In this document: positions 25,078-33,631 of the stretch, piece after piece
Layout: the number at the start of each line of letters is the position of its first letter
How positions within the stretch are numbered: the first letter of the stretch is position 1
DNA from: JBGLNL01 sp046484125
Lineage (GTDB): Bacteria > Chloroflexota > Dehalococcoidia > SZUA-161 > SpSt-899
Reading direction: 5' to 3'
Length of the DNA: 64,000 nucleotides
Assembly (NCBI GenBank): GCA_046484125.1
Contig: JAWOBX010000043.1
Span: 1 to 64,000, forward strand
The notes under the pieces: generated by a model
What the model was told of the DNA's origin: nothing
Seen by the model: the letters and a program-made list of their open reading frames with translations, nothing else
The model's database searches: none
Translations under genes and position numbers: made by a program

Positions 25078-25439
25078 AACTGCCTCCTGAAAAAAATCAT
25101 TACGGTAAATGGTATACAGTCATGGAAAAGGTTTGTCAAATAATAAAAACATCCATGATGAGCTGGTGTACAGTCCCTAACGCTTCTGTACAAATGTTTC
25201 GCAATGTTCTTTTTAACTCATTGCTTCACTGGAAGGGTTTGTTACTCGGTGAGCGAACTCGCGTTCCGAGTTCGCTCACCGAGTAACAACACAGGGTGGC
25301 GGGGCGGGAAGTGTAATAAGTTATTAAATGATATTATCAGATAATCTAAAGTCCGGATATTTACAGGACGTTACACTAGCGATGCTGATTCAGACTGGCA
25401 TGCCTGATGGGTTGCATTGTGAGGAAGGGAGTGGTACAA
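25078..25439. other. Divergent intergenic region around a perfect hairpin
   Basis: Between the GerW-like gene (minus) and a Cys-rich gene (plus) I see no coding potential. It holds the perfect inverted repeat at 25239-25289 and an AT-rich segment (25310-25360) that could carry the rightward promoter, for which I cannot fix -35 and -10 boxes. Confidence 0.5.
25239..25289. repeat. Perfect 23-bp inverted repeat, 5-nt loop
   Basis: The arms run 25239-25261 and 25267-25289 and pair without a mismatch around loop cgttc. The core is actcggtgagcgaactcg and its complement. It lies between divergently transcribed genes, so it is not an obvious terminator for either. No T-run follows it on either strand. 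Confidence 0.9.
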
Positions 25440-25868
25440 ATGAGGAAGGGAATGAAGCAACTGAAGCTGCCTCTGGAATGGATAGATTGCCGTTACTATA
25501 ATGATTGTGATGCGCCTCTGTGCCCTCAGGATATCAATCTGGAACAGTGTCTCTGGTTCCCGAGAGAGCAGGTTTGCCGGCTGAGGAACGCGCCGGACTG
25601 GGTAAAGAAGCAACGGAAAATCTCCAGAATAAAGAATATCGATGAAGAGGCGTATTTCACAGTTACGATGCTGCAAAAGATAGGCGAGATAACATCTGAT
25701 ATCCGAGGGGCCGATCCTGAGTCAGTTGATGGAGAAAGGGAATGGCTTTCGAGGTGGCCGCGCAGAAAGCGCAAGAAAAAATCAGACACGCCCGTCGATA
25801 CAGAAAACGAAGGCGAGCGAAAACAGCCTGGTACGTATCGGATGTTTGATGATTTAGGGAGCCTCTGA
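25440..25868 (+). CDS. Hypothetical Cys-rich protein ending inside a repeat
   Basis: A 142-aa protein I cannot assign. Its first 60 residues carry a cluster of six Cys (DCRYYNDCDAPLCP, EQCLWF, EQVCRL), likely a zinc or Fe-S site; the rest is charged, with a Lys/Arg block RRKRKKK near 110. ATG at 25440 follows gggag; an upstream in-frame start is possible. Its last codons and TGA lie in the end of a repeat copy, so the natural C-terminus may have been replaced. Confidence 0.6.
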   Translation: MRKGMKQLKLPLEWIDCRYYNDCDAPLCPQDINLEQCLWFPREQVCRLRNAPDWVKKQRKISRIKNIDEEAYFTVTMLQKIGEITSDIRGADPESVDGEREWLSRWPRRKRKKKSDTPVDTENEGERKQPGTYRMFDDLGSL

Positions 25869-25962
25869 TAAACTTCGTAAATCCCCCAATCATGGGGGCT
25901 TTTAATGCTGTGGGACAACCCCAGCCCCCTGAAGTCACCTCTTACTGAAAAGGTTCTTTAGA
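25858..25962 (-). repeat. Dispersed repeat copy, reverse orientation
   Basis: A well-preserved copy. On the minus strand it reads cttttcagtaagaggtgact, ggggctgggg-type arms, then cccccatgattggggga and ends in atcagaggct-like sequence. The end forms the stop codon of the Cys-rich gene. The sequence is close to the copy at 62348-62444, including the ccccatgattgggg hairpin. Confidence 0.8.
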
Positions 25963-26066
25963 GTGACCGGTTGTGAAACCGGTATCACGGAGCGGGGAAG
26001 TGGTTGGGGTGTTTAGTAGCGTGATTTCAGAGGAAGCGCCCACTAAAGTTCCCCTAAAAGCGTTTC

Positions 26067-26106
26067 GACGAAAAAGGGCGATGTTAATTCATCGCCCTTT
26101 TTCGTC
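26067..26106. terminator. Bidirectional terminator after acsC
   Basis: A perfect 17-bp stem (gacgaaaaagggcgatg and its complement) around a 6-nt loop has a T-run inside its 3' arm on either strand. It lies 20 nt past the acsC stop codon and ends the acetyl-CoA synthase operon. Confidence 0.9.
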
Positions 26107-26125
26107 TTATCAGCTTTATTAGCGT

Positions 26126-27472
26126 CTAATTCCAGTTGGCTTTAAACCATCTCCCGATGTCCATCGCCTCCATGGAGCCAATCATTATTTGCCAGTCCGG
26201 CATCTCGTCTTCGAGTTCACCTCTGAGTATAGCGACTTTGCCCGGGAGTATGATCTTCTGGTGACTGACTTTACTGGAAGCGTCCTGTTCCTTGGCTGTC
26301 TTGGCGATTTTCTCCGCGTCAAATTTGCCTGCGGACCACGCGGTGAGGACCGATAGCCCTTCGGTATCGCAGACCATAAGCCAGGCGGGAATTCCGGTCG
26401 CCTCAATCTCGCCGGCAATGGTGAAATAGGTGAGCGAGAAGTTGGTGGTAACACAGAAAGGACTTTCCGCGGTGGGATTGCCGATTGGGTATATCCCTGC
26501 CGCCATTTGAATAGGCTTTTGAGGGTCCGTATAGATATTTAATCTCAGGGTTATCAACGGATAAACCATAGCCGGTGAGAAATGATCGAGTACAATTATA
26601 CTGCCGTATTTGGCGATGAATTGTGCCGCCAGTACCGCTTCCTCATTGAGTGATGAAGCCTCTTCCCCCGGAAATGTGATGGTTGGGAAGCCCATCGGAC
26701 GAAAGCCCTTCTTTATGGCTAAACGTCGCATCTGAGTGAGAGCGATCAGGGAGTCACTGGGACCTCTCGTTCCGGGGTCCAGGAATAAATCCTCAAGGCC
26801 GGCGCTTTCTGCCTTCTCTGAAAGTTCGGCGAGTTCATCCAGTCCATCACCCCGAATGCCCAGGGCAACGCCGTTACTTTTTGCGATCTCGACCATTTGA
26901 TCGATGTTGTCTTTGTTGGCGCCATAGATCGCGGGCTTGGCGTCGGCGACTTTTTCCATAGCGGCAATTATAGCTGATGGGTCAGTGGATATCAGGATCA
27001 TCGGAAGGTCCGTTTTACTTCTTACGGCTTCAACACAGGCAGCGAATTTTCCAGCATCTCCTGAATCGTTCTGAACAGCTATGCCATCCATGCCGAAGGT
27101 CATTCCCACGCGCTCTACCTGGTAGCTGGTGACTTCTTCGACTGTCTTGCCTATCTCATCATCAGACTGCGTATCCTTTACCCTGACTACCAGTGCGGCT
27201 GGATTGAAAAATGTTTTGTCATGGCGAAACATGACCGTTTCACCGCCGACTTTCATTTGCTTATCGCCTTCTCCTATGGTAACCAGGCGCATTGGAGGGC
27301 GTGAGGCTGCCTCGAGCGCTTCCTTCGCCTCGTCGCTCACGTAGGGACATTTCGAAAGCTCGGCTTGACCCTGGGCCAGTTTCATAGCGAATGCCAGACA
27401 TGTTGGGAAGCCACACTCTTTGCAATTGGTCTGCGGTAGATACTTGTAGATTTGTATACCAGTCAAAGCCAT
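26126..27472 (-). CDS. acsC: Corrinoid iron-sulfur protein large subunit
   Basis: A 448-aa gamma subunit of the CO dehydrogenase/acetyl-CoA synthase system. It carries the methyl group on its corrinoid between methyltetrahydrofolate and acetyl-CoA synthase. The N-terminus has the 4Fe-4S motif NCKECGFPTC with a fourth Cys in LSKCPY (Cys17, 20, 25, 42); the rest is the TIM barrel and C-terminal cobamide-binding domain. It is the last gene of the operon, 14 nt after acsD. Confidence 0.95.
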   Translation of the reverse strand: MALTGIQIYKYLPQTNCKECGFPTCLAFAMKLAQGQAELSKCPYVSDEAKEALEAASRPPMRLVTIGEGDKQMKVGGETVMFRHDKTFFNPAALVVRVKDTQSDDEIGKTVEEVTSYQVERVGMTFGMDGIAVQNDSGDAGKFAACVEAVRSKTDLPMILISTDPSAIIAAMEKVADAKPAIYGANKDNIDQMVEIAKSNGVALGIRGDGLDELAELSEKAESAGLEDLFLDPGTRGPSDSLIALTQMRRLAIKKGFRPMGFPTITFPGEEASSLNEEAVLAAQFIAKYGSIIVLDHFSPAMVYPLITLRLNIYTDPQKPIQMAAGIYPIGNPTAESPFCVTTNFSLTYFTIAGEIEATGIPAWLMVCDTEGLSVLTAWSAGKFDAEKIAKTAKEQDASSKVSHQKIILPGKVAILRGELEDEMPDWQIMIGSMEAMDIGRWFKANWN

Positions 27473-27486
27473 TTTTCATATCTCCT

Positions 27487-28428
27487 TTACGCGCTGAGTT
27501 TGTTAATAGTTTCCTTGATTACCTCTACCGCTTTGGGGTGAGACATAACAAGCAGGTCGGCACCGCTGTAGATCGAAGCCGTAGCGGTGAGTTCCTCCCA
27601 TATTACAGCACGCTCATCGAGGCTGCCCCACTCGTCCGGTACACCTTCAGCGGCCTTGGCTTCTTTCTGGCGCCATGATTCCGGCCCGACGTGATTGAGT
27701 ATTGGCATCTGGCACATACTGTCGCCCATCAGGGCGGCCAGTCTAACACGCTCGTTTATGGAATAACCATATTCTATGCCATAACCAAGGGCACCGGTGT
27801 CAGGGTCCATTATTATCGACTCAAGCGGAACGCCAACATCAGATACAAGTACATTTAGCTGTTTTGCCAGATTGATATCAAGGGGCGTCTTCGCTATGGC
27901 TATGTGTCCGTCAGACATGCAGACGGCCGCTACCGTTTTGTAGTTCTTTTCCTCGCAGTTCCCCAAAGCTATTCGCTGTCCCTTGGCCACCTCTGAAGCG
28001 GCCATTAAAACCTCATTATCCTTCTCCGGCACGCCGGGTCCCAGGACTATAAGAGGCACATCTACTGCGGAAAGAACTTTATCTACAGTGGCCTTCGCCT
28101 CTGCCGCGCCGGTGTTGCCTGCCTCCGGATGAGCACTTACAAGTCTCAAACAAATTATATCCGCCCCTATCTCTACGGCCTTTTTGGCCCAGTTTACCGG
28201 ATCTTTGATCACATCACCCCAGGCGGAAACCAGCACCGGTGACGCGTCTGCCGGTTCGGAATCGCGTACCTCGATCGCTATTCTGGTTGGGTTGGGGGTA
28301 TCACCCTCGAACTTCAGAAATGGAAGGGTAGTGGCTCCTCCCAGAGTGACTTCCTTGCGACCGCCGCCACCAAGCTTGACTTCCCTGATCTTTCCAGTCC
28401 ATTTTTCCATGGGGATTTCGACAGCCAT
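27487..28428 (-). CDS. acsD: Corrinoid iron-sulfur protein small subunit
   Basis: A 313-aa delta subunit that forms the heterodimeric corrinoid iron-sulfur protein with AcsC. It is a TIM-barrel protein with family segments such as VLVSAWGDVIKDP, LVSAHPE, ALGNCEEKNYKT, IIMDPDTGALGYGIEY and SHPKAV. The order acsB-acsD-acsC is that of bacterial acs clusters. Start ATG at 28428 with aaggagg upstream. Confidence 0.95.
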   Translation of the reverse strand: MAVEIPMEKWTGKIREVKLGGGGRKEVTLGGATTLPFLKFEGDTPNPTRIAIEVRDSEPADASPVLVSAWGDVIKDPVNWAKKAVEIGADIICLRLVSAHPEAGNTGAAEAKATVDKVLSAVDVPLIVLGPGVPEKDNEVLMAASEVAKGQRIALGNCEEKNYKTVAAVCMSDGHIAIAKTPLDINLAKQLNVLVSDVGVPLESIIMDPDTGALGYGIEYGYSINERVRLAALMGDSMCQMPILNHVGPESWRQKEAKAAEGVPDEWGSLDERAVIWEELTATASIYSGADLLVMSHPKAVEVIKETINKLSA

Positions 28429-28484
28429 TGAAGGGCCTCCTTCTTCTTAATTAAATTTCAGGCAATATATTTTTTCTGCCCAGT

Positions 28485-30707
28485 CTACATCATTGGTTCC
28501 ATGGAAAGTGCCGGATGCCCCTTTTCCTCCAGGAAAGCGAGTAATCCATCGGAATCCTGTGCGATGTCCCCGTCGCAAATCTTATCCATTAAGTCGGGCT
28601 CGCCAGCCATCTCGCATGCGGCCTTCAGATCTTCAGCAAACTCCTCTTTGAGGTTCTTGGAGAGCCAGACCAGTCGTTTTATTCCTCCATCCGCTGAGAT
28701 AAACTTGTTGCTGGTAATATACGTTTTGCCGTGTCCCATCATGCCCGGCGTTTGCTGTCCGCCTCCCATAACACCCATTAACTGAGTGAACGTCATGCCT
28801 GCTGGTGTATTGCTGTAATCATCTCGTGAAACAACCATCACCCCGTTCGCTTCCGGTACAATGGACATTACGCACTCACAGCATCCACAAGTGGTCATGG
28901 GCGCGTCCATTACAGAATAAATGGTAAATCTTTCAATAGCCTGCTGAGAATTCTGGTATACGAAGTCATTTACTCCCTGCCATTCGCCCTTCTCCTCGGA
29001 AAGGCAGCTCCCCTTATTTACAGGCTGGTTTGCTCCGTTTGGATTGATTTCATATGCCGCTCTACAGTCGAGCCAGCTGTATGCTCCGCAGAGTCCTACC
29101 CGTTCAGGATTGATAATACAAACGTGCGTAGGGGCGAATGACTGGCAGAGTGTGCAACTGTAGTATACATCGACCGCGCTGTCCGTCATGCCCGAGACTC
29201 GCTCATTTCTCTCTTTGTATACTTCTCGCGCCTGTTCGATCAGTTCATCAACCTTGGCAGGATCGGTATAGATAGTAGTCTGAACTTTATCTACGATTGC
29301 ACCATAATGGTTATGGAAGTTTGCGTGGAGGATAATTCCGATATCCTTTGCCCGGAAACCCTTATCTACCGCATTTTTATGAATACGGATCCAGGTGATA
29401 TCCCGCTGGCCCTGGTGCTGTACACCCTCGGCACCATTGATGAAGTGGTGTATCTGCCGTTCCAGTACTCCCTCGAAATCCTTCTGCATTTTACGCCCGG
29501 CGACATCCACCACGATTGCCATGGGGATCTTGGCTCCTACATCAGCGGAATCCAGATCCGGCCCCACAAGATCGACTTTCCCGTCCTCAACCTCATCGAC
29601 ATCCTTCATTCGAAGCCATTCGAAGCAGGTACCTCCCTTTCCTCCCATCTCAACCCTGAGATCGGCCTTGCGAACAACTTCACCCTCAAAGGCCGGGCCA
29701 TAAGAAACAGGAATCGGTACCTTGGTTACTTTGATCTTGATGCCGCGGACTTCAATACATTTCTCGACAAGGCGCTCGACCCGTTCCATATCGTCTTTGC
29801 CCGGAATATCATCAAATGGCATGCTGACGACATGCTCGTATTGAGTGATTCCGACCGGCAATATGTTTGGAATCAGGGTATCGGCGACAACCGGGAATCC
29901 ATAGTTGATGGCACCGGCTGCAGTAGCGTATTTCAGCTCGTCAATGGGTCCAAGTGCCAGCGCAAAAGCGAAGCATCTGAATTTGTTATATAGAAGGTTT
30001 CGTCTGGCGTCACCCGCTTCGTATCCACCGAAACTGATGGCCGCGCGAGTGGCGTAACCCAGGGCATATATTATGGATTCAGTATCACTGCCGAACGGTA
30101 TGGTGAATGTGTCGTATCCCAGGTCAACCCCCTGGTTTAACAACTGGCCTGTAAGGGTTGTGCCGTTGTTATCGCCGGCCATGAAAACAAGAAGGCCTTT
30201 GGACTGGAGCTCGCGGATCAGTTTAACCGCTACATCTTCGTTCTTGGCCGCACCAAGTATGGCCGCGAAGCCTGGCATGGTCCCATCGACCATAGCCACA
30301 CCCCAGGACCTGACCTGAACATCATCAACAGCACCGTTCCATGTAAAACCGTTACTTACCTCGGGCTGCTGCCCTCTGGCATACTCAATTCCTTTAATAC
30401 CCTCTTCCGCGAAAAGGGTTGCCATACCCGCATCCAGAGTTTCTCCCAGGTAAGGAAGCCAAATATTATCTGATGGAGGTGGGGGGAGAAGTGATTTGCT
30501 GTATTCCAGTACTGGTTGAAGATCGCTGACCTTCTCAACCTTTTGGCCTGTCAGCCCATAGATTACAGGGAGATAATACACGGTATTCGGTAGTTTGATC
30601 GGAGCGTCGCCCCCGGGGTCCTTCATTGCATCATTAAGTAAATCCTCGAACTTCTTAACCTCTGCGTTTGCGCCTTTAATTGCTGCTGTTGCGATAAATC
30701 TGGACAT
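28485..30707 (-). CDS. acsB: CO-methylating acetyl-CoA synthase (ACS beta/alpha-type subunit)
   Basis: A 740-aa bacterial-type acetyl-CoA synthase, which joins CO, a corrinoid-borne methyl group and CoA at a Ni-Ni-Fe4S4 A-cluster. The A-cluster Cys are visible as Cys518, 521, 530 and 540 (SCTLC, HVC, GLC) and C607-G-C609 in TTCGCCECV, with the same 3-9-10 spacing as the Moorella enzyme. The length equals full bacterial ACS, including the N-terminal CODH-interaction domain. The CODH gene acsA is not in this window. Confidence 0.96.
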   Translation of the reverse strand: MSRFIATAAIKGANAEVKKFEDLLNDAMKDPGGDAPIKLPNTVYYLPVIYGLTGQKVEKVSDLQPVLEYSKSLLPPPPSDNIWLPYLGETLDAGMATLFAEEGIKGIEYARGQQPEVSNGFTWNGAVDDVQVRSWGVAMVDGTMPGFAAILGAAKNEDVAVKLIRELQSKGLLVFMAGDNNGTTLTGQLLNQGVDLGYDTFTIPFGSDTESIIYALGYATRAAISFGGYEAGDARRNLLYNKFRCFAFALALGPIDELKYATAAGAINYGFPVVADTLIPNILPVGITQYEHVVSMPFDDIPGKDDMERVERLVEKCIEVRGIKIKVTKVPIPVSYGPAFEGEVVRKADLRVEMGGKGGTCFEWLRMKDVDEVEDGKVDLVGPDLDSADVGAKIPMAIVVDVAGRKMQKDFEGVLERQIHHFINGAEGVQHQGQRDITWIRIHKNAVDKGFRAKDIGIILHANFHNHYGAIVDKVQTTIYTDPAKVDELIEQAREVYKERNERVSGMTDSAVDVYYSCTLCQSFAPTHVCIINPERVGLCGAYSWLDCRAAYEINPNGANQPVNKGSCLSEEKGEWQGVNDFVYQNSQQAIERFTIYSVMDAPMTTCGCCECVMSIVPEANGVMVVSRDDYSNTPAGMTFTQLMGVMGGGQQTPGMMGHGKTYITSNKFISADGGIKRLVWLSKNLKEEFAEDLKAACEMAGEPDLMDKICDGDIAQDSDGLLAFLEEKGHPALSMEPMM

Positions 30708-30742
30708 AATTCTCCTTCCTTAAAATTCCCTGATATTCACGG

Positions 30743-31117
30743 TTAGTATTTACGGAAGTCTCCGGTCATGGCGGCGTCGATTGGATTGGTGCCGGCCATC
30801 CTGGGCGCTCTGGTGAATCCCGGACTCGATGCCCACTGGGCCGGCCTTTCGGTCAGTTCTTCGAAACCGGCCGAAATCAGAACTTTGTTTACTTCTTCAG
30901 CTTTCTGTTCATCGGCATCAACTCTCACGATCTTTCCGCCGACGGCCAGGCCGATTTTGTAGTAATTTAAAGCCTGTTCCGGAAGATCGAGCCCTTCCAG
31001 CTCATTTTCTCCACCTTGGTCAATGACTTTGGCTTCGTACCCCCTTGATTTGAGTTCGGAAACCGCGGTTTCCGCGTCCTCCGGGCGTTTGAACAGCTTT
31101 GTTACGGCTTTTGCCAT
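30743..31117 (-). CDS. Unknown small protein leading the acs operon
   Basis: A 124-aa soluble protein that I do not recognise firmly. The first ~100 residues look like a ferredoxin-like alpha/beta domain of the stress-protein 17M/YflT type (TKLFKRPEDAETAVSELKSRGYEAKVI ... GGKIVRVDADEQKAEEVNKVLISAGFEEL), followed by a short tail. It has no Cys. It is the first gene behind a strong promoter and lies 35 nt before acsB, so it is made together with acetyl-CoA synthase. An accessory role is inference. Confidence 0.65.
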   Translation of the reverse strand: MAKAVTKLFKRPEDAETAVSELKSRGYEAKVIDQGGENELEGLDLPEQALNYYKIGLAVGGKIVRVDADEQKAEEVNKVLISAGFEELTERPAQWASSPGFTRAPRMAGTNPIDAAMTGDFRKY

Positions 31118-31482
31118 ATCGCGAAACCCTCCTGTTAATCATTACGTTGTTTGCTTTATCTGAATACCGACTACAAATAAAAGCACCCAAGGAATTATTT
31201 TAGCCTTGACGTGAACGGAAGTCAACCTTACATAATAACCCCAAACAGCGATTGATTCCGGGTTATATTTGCGTCATGTCGTCACCCTGTTTCACTAAAC
31301 GATAACAGGAATGAGTTATAGGACATATTTTTCATCAGGTAAAGAAGGGTTTCCCGGATTATGAAAAATAAAAAAAGGTGCGAGGTTATTACTCTCCTTA
31401 AAGGGTGAAAGCATTTGAAATTCTATTTTCGGCATAAACCGGGAGTTAAAAAGTGACTGCTGTTCGAGAGAGTTAACCGATC
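31118..31482. other. Intergenic region with acs promoter
   Basis: The gap holds the leader (aggaggg ribosome site at 31128-31133) and promoter of the acs operon. The remaining part toward yebC (31260-31480) is AT-rich with no gene and no clear terminator. Confidence 0.5.
31197..31225 (-). promoter_or_regulatory. Sigma-70-type promoter of the acs operon
   Basis: On the minus strand TTGACT (31220-31225) and TAAAAT (31197-31202) are separated by 17 nt. The start point would be about 75 nt before the first ATG. The -35 hexamer is part of an inverted repeat ttgac-N10-gtcaa that could bind a regulator. Confidence 0.75.
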
Positions 31483-32235
31483 CTATTGTGAGCGATATTG
31501 GTCAAGGGTCTCATCCGAGAAATCGGCGTTGGTGTATACCTGCTGGACGCCATCAATTTCCTCGAGTTTGTCTATCAACTTGAGTGTTTGAAGAGCGGAC
31601 TTATCCTCCAGTTTGACCATGTTCTGTGGAATCAACGCTATGTCGGCAGATGCTATAGTAAGCCCGCTATCCTCGAGGAATTTCCTTACCTTCTCCAGGT
31701 CACCCGGTGTGCTGTATATCTCGATGATATCGCCTTCCGCTTTAATGTCGTCGGCACCCGCATCAATGGCGGCAAGCTCAAGTTCCTCGGAGTAGTGGCT
31801 ATCTGATTCCATGGTTATAATGCCCTTGGCCTCGAATATCCAGGTGACGCAACCCGCCTCGCCAAGGCTGGCATTGTGCTTGGTGAAAGTGCTGCGGACC
31901 TCTGAAAGAGTTCTGTTACGATTGTCAGTCAATATCTGGAGAAGCAAAGCCGCACCGCCCGGACTGTAACCCTCAAGGGTCATCTCCTCCAGCGCTCCCG
32001 ATTCCTTGCTCTCCACTGCCCGTTTGATGGCGCGTTCTATATTGTCGACGGGCATGTTATTGTCTTTAGCTTTCTGTACTGCAAGGCGAAGCGTGGGGTT
32101 GGAATCGGGATCTCCACCGCCGTTTCGGGCGGCTACGGTGATCTCGCGGCCCAGTTTGGTAAATAACTGTCCCCTTTTTGCGTCCGCCGCGCCTTTTTGA
32201 CGTTTGATTGTAGACCACTTGGAGTGACCGGACAT
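31483..32235 (-). CDS. yebC: YebC/PmpR family protein
   Basis: A 250-aa YebC with the invariant N-terminus SGHSKWSTIKRQKGAADAKR, and the central NNMPVDNIERAIKRA and YSPGGAALLLQILTDNRNRT segments. YebC proteins were named as transcription regulators; some are now reported to help ribosomes through proline runs. The window does encode a Pro-rich lipoprotein. It sits 12 nt after a cobalamin-binding gene in the same direction. Confidence 0.94.
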   Translation of the reverse strand: MSGHSKWSTIKRQKGAADAKRGQLFTKLGREITVAARNGGGDPDSNPTLRLAVQKAKDNNMPVDNIERAIKRAVESKESGALEEMTLEGYSPGGAALLLQILTDNRNRTLSEVRSTFTKHNASLGEAGCVTWIFEAKGIITMESDSHYSEELELAAIDAGADDIKAEGDIIEIYSTPGDLEKVRKFLEDSGLTIASADIALIPQNMVKLEDKSALQTLKLIDKLEEIDGVQQVYTNADFSDETLDQYRSQ

Positions 32236-32247
32236 TTTATTCCTCTA

Positions 32248-32655
32248 TCAATTTCTATCCGCGATCGCCTTCATAACGTACTCGACGATTTCAGATGTGG
32301 GTGTTCCCGGCCCGAAGATCTCGTTGACCCCGATTTTCCTCATTTGCTGATGGTCATCCTCGGGAATGATACCACCGGCTATGACCATGACATCAGTCAG
32401 GCCTCTCTTGTTAAGCTCTTCCATGATCAATGGGAATAGCTCGGTGTGAGCGCCGGAAAGAATGCTGAGACCCACTACATCAACATCTTCTTGCATGGCG
32501 GATTCGGCGATCATCTCCGGCGTCTGTCTTATGCCGGTGTAGATCACTTCCATCCCCGCGTCCCTGAAGGCGCGGGCTACTACCTTGGCTCCTCTATCAT
32601 GGCCATCAAGGCCCGGTTTGGCAACAAGAACTCTGACAGTGGGTTTATCAGCCAT
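32248..32655 (-). CDS. Cobalamin-binding domain protein (methylmalonyl-CoA mutase small/C-terminal subunit)
   Basis: A 135-aa stand-alone B12-binding domain of the methylmalonyl-CoA mutase type. It has the DGHDRGAK motif (His is the lower cobalt ligand), GLSILSGAH and AGGIIPEDD. It would pair with a separately encoded catalytic mutase chain, which is not in the window. The epimerase gene is upstream on the same strand, in agreement with a methylmalonyl-CoA route. Confidence 0.92.
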   Translation of the reverse strand: MADKPTVRVLVAKPGLDGHDRGAKVVARAFRDAGMEVIYTGIRQTPEMIAESAMQEDVDVVGLSILSGAHTELFPLIMEELNKRGLTDVMVIAGGIIPEDDHQQMRKIGVNEIFGPGTPTSEIVEYVMKAIADRN

Positions 32656-32728
32656 TTATCAGATACTCCTTATGATGTCGTTTCGTCAGGTGTATTCCTA
32701 TTGATTATCGCTATCGCTATTATCAGTT

Positions 32729-32834
32729 TCTTGAGAAACCTCTTATATCCCTCATTTGTGTCCCCAACACGGGTGGGATTGAAGATCCGGGTTATACCCC
32801 ATTACATCTTAAGCCACTACTTACATTCCAGGAG
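32729..32834 (-). repeat. Dispersed repeat copy between mce and the B12-binding gene
   Basis: On the minus strand it follows the family order with several substitutions: a ggaatgtaagtagtgg start, ataacccggatcttcaatccc, a cccgtgttggggaca hairpin-like centre and an aagaggtttctcaag end. It lies within the presumed mce-mutase-yebC transcript. Confidence 0.5.
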
Positions 32835-32843
32835 CTACCGCAA

Positions 32844-33248
32844 TCATTCCCGGGTTTTCTGAGCCAGCTCAATGAGGACTCCGTTGACTGACTTTGGATG
32901 AATGAATCCGATTTTACCGGCCAGGCCTTTCCTGCCCTGTTTATCGATAAGCTTTGCCCCTTTGGCTTCAAGGCGTGTCAGCTCTTCGTCGGTGTCATCA
33001 ACTTCAATACAGATGTGATGAATGCCTTCCCCTTTATTTTCGATAAATTTGGCGACTCCGCTTTCCGGATCGACCGGTTCAATTAATTCTAACTCAGTAT
33101 CTCCGATATGAATCATAGCCGCCTTGACTCCCTGATCCGGAACCTCCTCGATTTTGGAGGGCTTTAGGCCGAAAAGGTTTTCGAAAGTACTCACGGCACT
33201 ATCGAGGTTTTTTACTGCAACGGCGACGTGGTCAATCCTTTTGAGCAT
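32844..33248 (-). CDS. mce: Methylmalonyl-CoA epimerase
   Basis: A 134-aa vicinal-oxygen-chelate protein: IDHVAVAVKNLD at the N-terminus, ELELIEPV, GIHHICIEVDD and GVLIEL supply the metal ligands and Glu bases expected for methylmalonyl-CoA epimerase. The reading frame continues far upstream but ATG at 33248 has aggagg 6 nt ahead and yields exactly the family length. A strong promoter lies at 33307-33335. Confidence 0.93.
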   Translation of the reverse strand: MLKRIDHVAVAVKNLDSAVSTFENLFGLKPSKIEEVPDQGVKAAMIHIGDTELELIEPVDPESGVAKFIENKGEGIHHICIEVDDTDEELTRLEAKGAKLIDKQGRKGLAGKIGFIHPKSVNGVLIELAQKTRE

Positions 33249-33306
33249 ATAATCCTCCTGTCTGTCATGTAAGGGGAGTAGATTAAAATAGGTGCACTCA
33301 AGGCTG

Positions 33307-33335
33307 AATATACAATAATTGCGCAATGGTGTCAA
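33307..33335 (-). promoter_or_regulatory. Consensus promoter of mce with palindrome in the spacer
   Basis: On the minus strand TTGACA (33330-33335) and TATATT (33307-33312) stand 17 nt apart. The spacer contains the perfect palindrome attgcgcaat (33318-33327), a possible operator. The rest of 33249-33631 holds no gene; a TACAAT near 33570 may be the -10 of the rightward PAC2 gene. Confidence 0.78.
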
Positions 33336-33631
33336 TTTTGTCACAATCCGTTTAGATACCGAAAAACAGCGCTCAAAGGCAAATGCGTCCACACTTCGAG
33401 TGAGTAATTGTGCCGTGGCTGGAGGCTTTCTATATTTGAGGAAATTTACACGGGGCGTAACAACTCCTCGTCCAGGGGAACCAAAAGCTGAGAGGGTGAA
33501 AACATGCATCAGAATAAAAGCTGTTTTCAACGTTGCCTGCTATATTTCCCACACAAAATATCGATGTGATACAATAGCTACATAAATATGGCGCCGCCGA
33601 GGAAAACATCTTTGATGATGGTGTTAAAAGT

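Noticed and set aside
29307..29993. 228-codon + strand frame
   Set aside because: Antisense to acsB, whose motifs are unmistakable; a long shadow frame.
32844..33530. 228-residue version of methylmalonyl-CoA epimerase
   Set aside because: ATG at 33248 has an aggagg box, gives the exact family length and lies just after a consensus promoter.
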